From Lysobacteraceae bacterium (GTDB lineage: Bacteria > Pseudomonadota > Gammaproteobacteria > Xanthomonadales > Xanthomonadaceae), in the NCBI GenBank assembly GCA_016789405.1, contig JAEUPQ010000017.1:310001-374000 (forward strand): 64,000 bases of DNA, written 5' to 3'. The notes beneath the pieces were generated by a model. That model had not been told where the DNA came from. It searched no databases and worked only from the letters and a program-made list of their open reading frames with translations. Numbering within the stretch: position 1 is the first letter of the stretch; each line of letters opens with the position of its first letter. Position numbers and translations under genes: made by a program. Shown here piece after piece: positions 57,567 through 64,000 of this stretch.

Positions 57567-57815
57567 ATGAAGAGCGGTTTCCTCGCCGGTGTCCTTGCCG
57601 TCACCCTGTCCGTCGCAAGCGCGTTCCCAGGAGCCGCGCAGGCGCAGTCCAACGAATTGCCGGCATGCAACGAGTCTTCGCTGTGGTCGGTCGCCGAGAC
57701 CCTGCAGGTCGATGCCCTGGGCTCGCTGCGCTTGACTTTCCTGTGCACGCCGGATGGCTGGCTGCTGGTGGGTGCCAGCTATTGCTCGATCACCGGCAGT
57801 TGCTCGTCGGATTGA
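57567..57815 (+). CDS. small secreted cysteine-containing protein
   Basis: An 82-residue protein with a signal peptide (FLAGVLAVTLSVASAFPGAAQAQ). The mature part, about 55 residues, has four Cys: LPACNES, LTFLCTPDG, and SYCSITGSCSSD. They could form two disulfides. I do not recognise the family. A GGAGA site lies 9 bases before the ATG. It is a single-gene unit ended by the terminator at 57841-57880. Confidence 0.72.
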   Translation: MKSGFLAGVLAVTLSVASAFPGAAQAQSNELPACNESSLWSVAETLQVDALGSLRLTFLCTPDGWLLVGASYCSITGSCSSD

Positions 57816-57840
57816 TGCCCGCCACGGCTGTCATCGCATG

Positions 57841-57880
57841 AAAAAGGCCGCATCGTCGACGACGATGCGGCCTTCCTGTT
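57841..57880. terminator. bidirectional terminator between the small secreted gene and tolC
   Basis: AAAAAGGCCGCATCGTC and its complement form a 14-bp core stem with a 3-base loop. It has five As on one side and TTCCTGTTT on the other, so it serves both convergent transcripts. Confidence 0.85.
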
Positions 57881-57920
57881 TCGCGCGGCGCACGATGTGC
57901 GACTGGCGGTGCGCGATGGG

Positions 57921-59270
57921 TCAGGGCGTTGTCCTGGCCTGCGCGTCGACCGACAGCAGCCGGTTGATGTCGGCCAGGTCATCCACATCCAGCGTGCCCG
58001 CAGCCTGCTCCAGCTGCAGGCGATTCTGCAGGAAGTTGTAACGCGACAAGGCGTATTCCCGCTCCGCGTTGAACAGGGTCTGCTGGTTGTTCAGCACGTC
58101 CAGCACGGTACGCGTGCCGACTTCCAGGCCGACCTGAGAGGCTTCGTACGCGCTGCGCGCCGAGAAGACGGCGGCCTTGCGTGCTTCGACTTCGCTGATA
58201 CCCGCGACCAGGGTCTCGTAGGCATTGCGGGTGTTGCGTACCAGGGCGCGACGCTGCTGTTCGAGCTGGTCGGATGCGGCGTCGCGCTGCGCGATGGCCT
58301 GGCGCACGCGGGACTGGGTCGCGCCGCCGGAGAAGATCGGGACCGTCAGGGTCACGCCGATGGTCGACGTGTCGCTGGAATCGACGTCGCCGGGGTTGAT
58401 CGGCTCGCCGAACGGCCGGCCGTTGCCGTAGGTCGCGCGCAGGCCGAGCGAAGGCAAATGGGCGGCGCGCGCGGCGCTCACGCTGGATTCGGCCGAGCGG
58501 ACTTCCAGCGTCTTGGCCCTGAGAGCGGGATTGTTCTCGAGTGCGATGTCGACCCAGCCATTGGCGTCGTTCGATGATGGCAACTGCGGCTGGAAATCCT
58601 GCGGCAGGGCTCGCAGTGCGCGCACGTCGCTGCCGGTGATTTCTTCCAGCGCGCGGTAGGCGTCCAGCAGCGCGTTGCGCGTCACGATGGTGTTGGCGCG
58701 TGCGCGATCGTACTGGGCGCGGGCTTCGTGCACGTCGGTGATCGGCGCCAGGCCGACTTCGAGGCGCTTGTCGGCGAAGTCGAACTGCTTCTTCAGCGCG
58801 GTTTCCTGCGCTTCGGCGGCAGCCAGCGTTTCGATTGCGATCAGCACGTTGAAGTACGCGGCGGAGGTGCGCGTGATCAGCGAGTCGCCAGCGGCCTCGA
58901 GCTGGAAGTCGGCGGCTTCGGCAAGGGCCAGCTGCGAGCGGTGGCGGTTGATGTCGCCGAGGTCGAACAGCGACTGGTCGACGGAAAATCCGTAGCTGCG
59001 CGAGCCGCTGCCGTCCGAACGCGAGCCAGCGCTGCGCAGGTGGGACGTGGTGTCGCTGTAGTTGGCGCCGACCGAACCGCCGACCTGCGGCAGGAACGCT
59101 GCACGCGACTGCACCGCGCCTTCGCGCGTGGCCAGGCGGTTCGATTCCGCTGCCGCGAACTGCGGATCGCTGTTGCGAGCCAGTTCATAGGTCTGCAGAA
59201 GGTCTTCCGCGCGCGCGCCGAGCGGCAGTGCGATCAGGGCGAGGGCGAGGGCGAGGGGACGGCGGGTCAT
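57921..59270 (-). CDS. tolC: TolC family outer-membrane efflux channel
   Basis: A 449-residue outer-membrane channel for tripartite efflux and type I secretion. The signal peptide is LALALALIALPLGARA. The mature protein begins EDLLQTYELARNSDPQFAAA, and the two OEP repeats carry FGFSVDQSLFDLGDINRHRS-like and GVTLTVPIFSGGATQSRVRQ segments; VGTRTVLDVLNNQQTLFNA is typical of the second. ATG 59270 has AAGGA 5 bases upstream. It is downstream of pcm on the same strand and near an RND pump operon, its likely partner. Confidence 0.93.
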   Translation of the reverse strand: MTRRPLALALALIALPLGARAEDLLQTYELARNSDPQFAAAESNRLATREGAVQSRAAFLPQVGGSVGANYSDTTSHLRSAGSRSDGSGSRSYGFSVDQSLFDLGDINRHRSQLALAEAADFQLEAAGDSLITRTSAAYFNVLIAIETLAAAEAQETALKKQFDFADKRLEVGLAPITDVHEARAQYDRARANTIVTRNALLDAYRALEEITGSDVRALRALPQDFQPQLPSSNDANGWVDIALENNPALRAKTLEVRSAESSVSAARAAHLPSLGLRATYGNGRPFGEPINPGDVDSSDTSTIGVTLTVPIFSGGATQSRVRQAIAQRDAASDQLEQQRRALVRNTRNAYETLVAGISEVEARKAAVFSARSAYEASQVGLEVGTRTVLDVLNNQQTLFNAEREYALSRYNFLQNRLQLEQAAGTLDVDDLADINRLLSVDAQARTTP

Positions 59271-59319
59271 GGGCATCCTTTGGATTGTTCGATCCTGGCG
59301 CTGTGGGGGCGGGACCGGC

Positions 59320-59979
59320 TTACAGTCGGAATTGCGGAGTGGGCGCCGCACCGGCGAGGTACGGCAATTCGGTTTCGAAAAGCGATTCGACGCGATGGCC
59401 GGTGCCGCCCTCGTCATGGCGCACCAGCGCGGCTTCCATCGCGGGCGCAAGGCCGTGCACGACGAACAACCGGCCGCCGGGACGCAGCCACTTGAGCAGC
59501 GCGGTCGGCACGGTGGCGACCGCGCCGCCGACGCAGATCGCGTCGAAGGTGCGGTCGCTCTCCCAGCCGAAGACGTCGGCGGTTTCGACGCGCACGTTGC
59601 CGATACCTTCGGCCTGAAGCCGCGCGCGGGCGGCATCGGCCAGGTCGGCGTGGATTTCGAGGCTGACCACGTCGCGCGCCAGCGCGCCGAGGCAGGCCGA
59701 GAGGTAGCCGCTGCCGGTGCCGACTTCGAGGACGGCTTCACCGGCCGTCAGCGAGAGCGCCTGCAGGGTGCGACCTTCCAGCACGGGTTTCATCATCGAT
59801 TCGCCGTGGCCGAGGGGCAGGGCCACGTCGGCATAGGCCAGGGCACGATGCGCTTCGACGACGAAGCGCTCGCGCGGCAACCGGGCGATGGTTTCCAGGA
59901 TGCGTGGCTGGAACACGTCCCACGGGCGAACCTGTTGTTCGACCATGGTCTCGCGGGCTTTGGCGTAATCGATCGTCAT
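59320..59979 (-). CDS. pcm: protein-L-isoaspartate O-methyltransferase
   Basis: A 219-residue SAM-dependent repair methyltransferase family protein. MVEQQVRPWDVFQPRILE and YADVALPLGHGESMMKP form the substrate-side motifs. The SAM loop is AVLEVGTGSGYLSACLGALA, with a downstream FDAICVGGAVATVPTALL. The C-terminus is shorter than in E. coli PCM. In xanthomonads a pcm-type gene just upstream of tolC is usual. The repair activity is likely but not certain. Confidence 0.9.
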   Translation of the reverse strand: MTIDYAKARETMVEQQVRPWDVFQPRILETIARLPRERFVVEAHRALAYADVALPLGHGESMMKPVLEGRTLQALSLTAGEAVLEVGTGSGYLSACLGALARDVVSLEIHADLADAARARLQAEGIGNVRVETADVFGWESDRTFDAICVGGAVATVPTALLKWLRPGGRLFVVHGLAPAMEAALVRHDEGGTGHRVESLFETELPYLAGAAPTPQFRL

Positions 59980-60164
59980 CTGGGGAATCTCGGGCAGCGC
60001 TTGCGCGGGTTGGGAACGTTTGTCGGGGCGGAAAGTTTACCGGGATGGCCTTGCGCTGCGGTGTCCAGCATCGCCGGATTGCCCGGTCCGACCTGAGTGC
60101 CGGAAGTCACCAGTACTGGCGTCATCGGCCCGCCTCCCCGTTCCGCGGGGTCAGGAAGCCGGCA

Positions 60165-60866
60165 TCACGGGCTGTCCCCGCCCGGCTCCGGTGCCATGGC
60201 GCCGCGTCCCGGGCTGTATGCCCTGAGGAAGAGGTCGACGGTGGCCTCGATGTGCGTGTCCACGTCGTCGCTGGGCGGCATGCAGCACAGTCCGCACATC
60301 AGTTGCATGTGGACTTCGCCCTTGAGCAGGCAGAAGAACTGGGATGCCGCGCGATCGATATCCGGGATGTCCAGGGCGCCCCGCGCCACTTCGTCGCGAA
60401 GGAAAGTGGCAAAGCCCTCCTTCACGCGCTGCGGTCCGGCCTGCCAGAACAGCTCGCGCACGTGCGAGTCGCCGGCACCCGGGATCATCATCATCCGGTG
60501 CATCGCAACCGCTTCCTCGCTCGTGACCAGGGCGAAGAAGGCCCGGGCGATCGCGACCATCTGTTCACGCAGGCTGCCCTCGAGCCCGACGAGGAACAGT
60601 TCCGAAGGCAGCTGTTCCTCGCATTTGGCGCGCACCGCCGCGCCGAACAGCGATTCCTTGTCGCCGAAATGGCTGTAAACGGTGAGTTTGGAGACGCCGG
60701 CCTCGGTGGCGATCTGGTCCATGCTCACCCCGTCGAAACCGTGGGTGGTGAACAGGCGCTTGGCGGCCTCGAGGATCGCGGCGCGCTTGCCCAGGTCCTT
60801 GGGGCGGCCGGGGCCCGCGCCGCGATGGGCGTCGGACGGGGCGGAGGGGCTGGAAGAGGCGGACAT
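60165..60866 (-). CDS. TetR family transcriptional repressor
   Basis: A 233-residue repressor. The N-terminal HTH is KRAAILEAAKRLFTTHGFDG, then VSMDQIATEAGVSKLTVYSH and FGDKESLFGAAV. The C-terminal ligand domain has Cys residues (LMCGLCCMPPS) that might sense thiol-reactive agents (inference). It is divergent from an RND efflux operon and should repress it and itself through the repeats at 60875-60923. Confidence 0.93.
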   Translation of the reverse strand: MSASSSPSAPSDAHRGAGPGRPKDLGKRAAILEAAKRLFTTHGFDGVSMDQIATEAGVSKLTVYSHFGDKESLFGAAVRAKCEEQLPSELFLVGLEGSLREQMVAIARAFFALVTSEEAVAMHRMMMIPGAGDSHVRELFWQAGPQRVKEGFATFLRDEVARGALDIPDIDRAASQFFCLLKGEVHMQLMCGLCCMPPSDDVDTHIEATVDLFLRAYSPGRGAMAPEPGGDSP

Positions 60867-60874
60867 TCGGAAAT

Positions 60875-60923
60875 AGTAGACTAATTGGTTTGATATTTAT
60901 ACGATACCGGCCAGTTTACTAAT
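60875..60923. promoter_or_regulatory. candidate TetR operator repeats
   Basis: AGTAGACTAAT (60875-60885) and AGTTTACTAAT (60913-60923) are near-identical direct copies, each around an AGTNNACT half-palindrome. They lie in an AT-rich patch, unusual for this window, between the divergent tetR and RND operon starts. Confidence 0.55.
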
Positions 60924-60949
60924 CCCGATTCAGGGGAGATGAGGCAGGC

Positions 60950-62095
60950 ATGGCGGCACGAGGGTTCCGACGGGTCTTGATGCTGGCGTTGATGACGGGC
61001 GGGCTGGCTGCGTGCGGCAATGATGGCGCACAGGCGCCGGCCGCGCGCCCGGTGCTGGTGGCGCAGGCTGCAGTGGCGGCCGGTCCCGCACGAGCGGATC
61101 TGAGCGCTTATGCCGGCGAGGTGCGGGCTCGCGAGGAGACCGCACTGGCGTTCCGGGTCGGTGGCAAGGTCACGCGTCGCCTGGTCGATGTCGGCGACCG
61201 CGTGCGCGCCGGCGACGTGATCGCCGAACTCGATCCCGGCGACCTGCGCCTGCAGGTCGAATCGCTCCAGGCACAGGCTACGGCCGCCGATGCCCAACTG
61301 GCACGGGCGCGCGCCGACCATGCCCGACTGGCCGCATTGGCCGATGACCGTCTCGTTAGCCGCTCCGCGCTGGACCAGCAGACCGCTGCGCTGCGTGCGG
61401 CCGAAGGCCAGGCGCGCGCGGCACGCGCACAGCGCGACCTGGCGAACAACCAGGCGGCCTATGGCCAGCTTCGCGCGCCGCAGGACGGCGTGATCGCCAG
61501 CCGCCAGGTCGAGGCCGGGCAAGTGGTCGCTGCGGGCCAGCAGGTCTTCGCGCTGGCGGGCGACAGCGGTCGCGAGATCGCATTCGCGCTGCCGGAATCG
61601 GGGATCCGTGATTTCCGCGTCGGGCAGCCGGTGGTGATCGAATTGTGGAGCGCACGTGGCGAACGCCTGCCGGGCCGGATCCGCGAGATCGCACCGGCTG
61701 CCGATCCGCAGGCACGTACCTATGCCGCACGCGCGACGCTTGATGGCGATGCCGGTCGTGCCGTGGACCTGGGGCAGAGTGCCCGCGTCTACATTCCGGG
61801 CGCCGCCGCCGCCGGGCTGCATCTGCCGCTGTCTGCGCTGCAGCGCGATGGCAAGGGGGCGAGCGTGGTGTGGGTGGTGGATGCGTCCACGCAGACGGCG
61901 CGGCGCGTGCCGGTCGTGATCGGTCCCTACGGCGACGATGGCGTGGACGTGCGCTCCGGACTCAAGCCGGATGACTGGGTGGTGTTGGCAGGCGGCCATC
62001 TGCTGCACGATGGCGCGTGGGTGCTGCCGGTCGACCGCAGCAACCGGCCGGTCGGGAAGGGGCCGGATCAGGCCCGGTCGGCGCAGGCGAAGTGA
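60950..62095 (+). CDS. RND efflux periplasmic adaptor (membrane fusion) lipoprotein
   Basis: A 381-residue adaptor of tripartite efflux pumps. A lipoprotein signal ends in GGLAACG (Cys22). Hairpin and lipoyl domains follow (ETALAFRVGGKVTRRLVDVG, LRAPQDGVIASRQVEAGQVV), then beta-barrel and membrane-proximal parts (GQSARVYIPG; VLAGGHLLHDGAWVLPV). It starts the operon with the permease 2 bases later. A TolC channel at 57921 may complete the pump. Confidence 0.93.
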   Translation: MAARGFRRVLMLALMTGGLAACGNDGAQAPAARPVLVAQAAVAAGPARADLSAYAGEVRAREETALAFRVGGKVTRRLVDVGDRVRAGDVIAELDPGDLRLQVESLQAQATAADAQLARARADHARLAALADDRLVSRSALDQQTAALRAAEGQARAARAQRDLANNQAAYGQLRAPQDGVIASRQVEAGQVVAAGQQVFALAGDSGREIAFALPESGIRDFRVGQPVVIELWSARGERLPGRIREIAPAADPQARTYAARATLDGDAGRAVDLGQSARVYIPGAAAAGLHLPLSALQRDGKGASVVWVVDASTQTARRVPVVIGPYGDDGVDVRSGLKPDDWVVLAGGHLLHDGAWVLPVDRSNRPVGKGPDQARSAQAK

Positions 62096-62097
62096 CC

Positions 62098-64000
62098 ATG
62101 CGCAGGTTCAACCTTTCCGAATGGGCGCTGGCGAACCGTTCGCTCGTCCTCTACATGATGCTGGTGCTTGCGGTGATCGGCGCGTGGTCGTACCGCAGCC
62201 TCGGCCAGTCCGAAGACCCGCCCTTCACCTTCAAGGCGATCGTGGTGCGAACGGTCTGGCCGGGCGCGACCGCCGAGGAAGTCGCGCGCGAAGTGACCGA
62301 TCGCGTCGAGAAGAAGCTGATGGAGACGGGCAGCTACGAGCGCATCAGCTCGTATTCGCGCCCGGGCGAATCCCAGGTGATCTTCGCCGCGCGCGATTCC
62401 ATGCGCAGCGAGGAATTGCCGGCGCTGTGGTACCAGGTCCGCAAGAAGGTCGGCGACATCCGCCACACCCTGCCGCAGGGCACGATCGGCCCGTTCTTCA
62501 ACGACGAGTTCGGCGACACCTTCGGCAACATCTACGCGCTGACGGGCAAGGGTTTCGACTACGCGCTCAAGAAGGACTACGCCGAACGCATCGAGCTGCA
62601 CCTGCAGCGCGTGCCGGACGTGGCCAAGATTGAACTGGTCGGCCTGCAGGACGAAAAGGTCTGGATCGAGCTGTCGAACACCAAGCTCGCGACCCTCGGC
62701 ATCCCGCTTTCGGCGGTGCAGCAGGCGCTTGCCGAGCAGAATGCGGTGACGCCCGCCGGATTCTTCGAGACGCCCACCGATCGCATCCAGTTGCGCGTGA
62801 CCGGTGCATTCAGGTCGGTCGAGGATATCCGCGCCTTCCCGATCCGCGCGGGCGATCGCACGGTGCGCCTCGGCGACATCGCCACCGTCGAGCGGGGCTT
62901 TGCCGATCCGGCCGCGCCACGCATGCGCTTCATGGGCGAGGACGCGATCGGCATCGCGGTCTCGATGAAGCCCGGTGGCGACATCCTCAAGCTCGGCCAG
63001 GCGCTGGACGCGGAAACCGCGCGACTTGAAAAGACGCTGCCGCTCGGCCTCGAACTGCATCGCGTTGCCGACCAGCCGGCGGCCGTGCACGATTCCGTCG
63101 GCGAATTCGTTCGCGTGCTGGCCGAGGCGGTCATCATCGTGCTGCTGGTGAGCTTCTTCTCGCTCGGCATGCGCACCGGACTGGTGGTCGCGGTGAGCAT
63201 CCCGCTGGTGCTGGCGATGACCTTCGCGGTGATGCACTACTTCGGCATCGGCCTGCACAAGATTTCGCTGGGCGCGCTCGTGCTCGCGCTCGGCCTGCTC
63301 GTCGACGACGCGATCATCGCGGTCGAGATGATGGCGATCAAGATGGAGCAGGGCTTCTCGCGACTGCGGGCGGCGGCCTTCGCCTACGAGACCACGGCAT
63401 TCCCCATGCTGACCGGCACGCTAGTGACCGCTGCGGGCTTCCTGCCCATTGCGACTGCCGCGTCCAGCACCGGCGAGTACACGCGCTCCCTGTTCCAGGT
63501 GGTGACGATCGCGTTGATCGTGTCCTGGGTCGCCGCGGTGCTGTTCATCCCCTACCTCGGCGAGAAGATGCTGCCGGAACCGAACGAAGTTCCGAAACCC
63601 GGCTCGCTGGAAGGGCGGCTCCGTCGCTTCCGCGAGCGGCTGGCGGATCGATGGCCGCAGTTCGCGGGCGTGCTCGCACCGCCGCCCGTTGGGCACGGCC
63701 ACGACGCAGCGCATGATCCCTACCGCAGCGGGTTCTACCAGCGCTTCCGCAACATGGTGCGCTGGTGCATCCAGCATCGCTGGGTGGTGATCTTCTCGAC
63801 GATCGCTGCATTCGCTCTGTCGATCGCACTGTTCCGCTTCATTCCGCAGCAGTTCTTCCCGGATTCGACGCGACTGGAACTGATGGTCGATCTCGAACTG
63901 GCCGAAGGCAGCTCGCTCAAGGCGACCGACGCCGCCGCGAAACGGCTCGAGGCGATGCTCGCCAAGCGCAGCGAGGTCGAAAACTACGTTGCCTACGTCG
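62098..64000 (+). CDS. RND efflux permease, 5' part (truncated by window edge)
   Basis: The first 634 residues of an inner-membrane RND transporter. The first helix region is LANRSLVLYMMLVLAVIGAW. The periplasmic PN1/PN2 segments carry FTFKAIVVRTVWPGATAEEV. The TM4 region SLGALVLALGLLVDDAIIAV holds the proton-relay Asp pair. A second hydrophobic entry (WVVIFSTIAAFALSIALFRF) begins the second half. The subfamily looks like HAE-1-like or hydrophobe pumps. The rest is beyond the window. Confidence 0.92.
   Translation, partial: MRRFNLSEWALANRSLVLYMMLVLAVIGAWSYRSLGQSEDPPFTFKAIVVRTVWPGATAEEVAREVTDRVEKKLMETGSYERISSYSRPGESQVIFAARDSMRSEELPALWYQVRKKVGDIRHTLPQGTIGPFFNDEFGDTFGNIYALTGKGFDYALKKDYAERIELHLQRVPDVAKIELVGLQDEKVWIELSNTKLATLGIPLSAVQQALAEQNAVTPAGFFETPTDRIQLRVTGAFRSVEDIRAFPIRAGDRTVRLGDIATVERGFADPAAPRMRFMGEDAIGIAVSMKPGGDILKLGQALDAETARLEKTLPLGLELHRVADQPAAVHDSVGEFVRVLAEAVIIVLLVSFFSLGMRTGLVVAVSIPLVLAMTFAVMHYFGIGLHKISLGALVLALGLLVDDAIIAVEMMAIKMEQGFSRLRAAAFAYETTAFPMLTGTLVTAAGFLPIATAASSTGEYTRSLFQVVTIALIVSWVAAVLFIPYLGEKMLPEPNEVPKPGSLEGRLRRFRERLADRWPQFAGVLAPPPVGHGHDAAHDPYRSGFYQRFRNMVRWCIQHRWVVIFSTIAAFALSIALFRFIPQQFFPDSTRLELMVDLELAEGSSLKATDAAAKRLEAMLAKRSEVENYVAYV

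Overview
The window is 64 kb of GC-rich, densely coded DNA from a gammaproteobacterium. It most likely comes from the family Lysobacteraceae (Xanthomonadaceae; a Lysobacter or Luteimonas relative). The reasons are the very high GC, frequent GTG starts, 4-bp ATGA/GTGA stop-start overlaps, an E. coli-type CCA enzyme with HD domain, a groESL operon with both a sigma-32 promoter and a CIRCE operator, and REP-like palindromes of the kind common in xanthomonads. Genus is inference; no rRNA or tRNA gene is visible.

Layout. 1-1.4 kb: 5' part of a secreted S9 peptidase. 2-5.6 kb (minus): rpsU, yqeY, a GNAT acetyltransferase, a frameshifted SEC-C gene and dnaG. 5.7-12.3 kb (mostly plus): tsaD, an unknown gene, folB, folK, a DUF6159-like membrane protein, a pteridine reductase (minus), a small membrane protein, a MidA-type methyltransferase, a VanZ protein and an unknown membrane-anchored protein. 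12.3-16.2 kb (minus): cca, a PH-domain protein and a soluble lytic transglycosylase. 16.3-25.1 kb (minus): a seven-gene, tightly coupled accessory cluster (heme lipoprotein, GT8 glycosyltransferase, GTP cyclohydrolase II fused to a RibD reductase domain, a 444-residue orphan, a large WD40 protein, a Stf0-like sulfotransferase, an ATP-grasp-like protein), with a divergent ferritin-like protein. 26.8-37.3 kb: TonB receptor, a 1647-residue secreted RHS protein with a putative cysteine-peptidase tip plus candidate immunity gene, and a GMC oxidoreductase. 37.3-43 kb: groES-groEL, a second S9 peptidase, a LuxR-type regulator. 43.4-52 kb: glnE, an OLD-like ATPase, a YqjD/E/K-like envelope operon, ELM1-family protein, RutE-like nitroreductase, YceI protein and a GST. 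52-57 kb: LPS genes (GT4, O-antigen ligase, LpxL acyltransferase, Kdo transferase). 57.6-64 kb: small secreted protein, tolC-pcm, then a TetR-controlled RND efflux operon cut by the window end.

The two regions that stand out are the 16.3-25.1 kb cluster and the RHS locus. The first combines riboflavin-pathway entry chemistry with a WD40 protein, a pairing reminiscent of the ToxB/ToxC/ToxE set of azapteridine (toxoflavin-type) loci, and adds transfer enzymes that could decorate a product. In the RHS locus, both the RHS protein and the gene overlapping its 3' end carry Sec signal peptides, so a periplasmic toxin-immunity pair is plausible. Most other genes are housekeeping.
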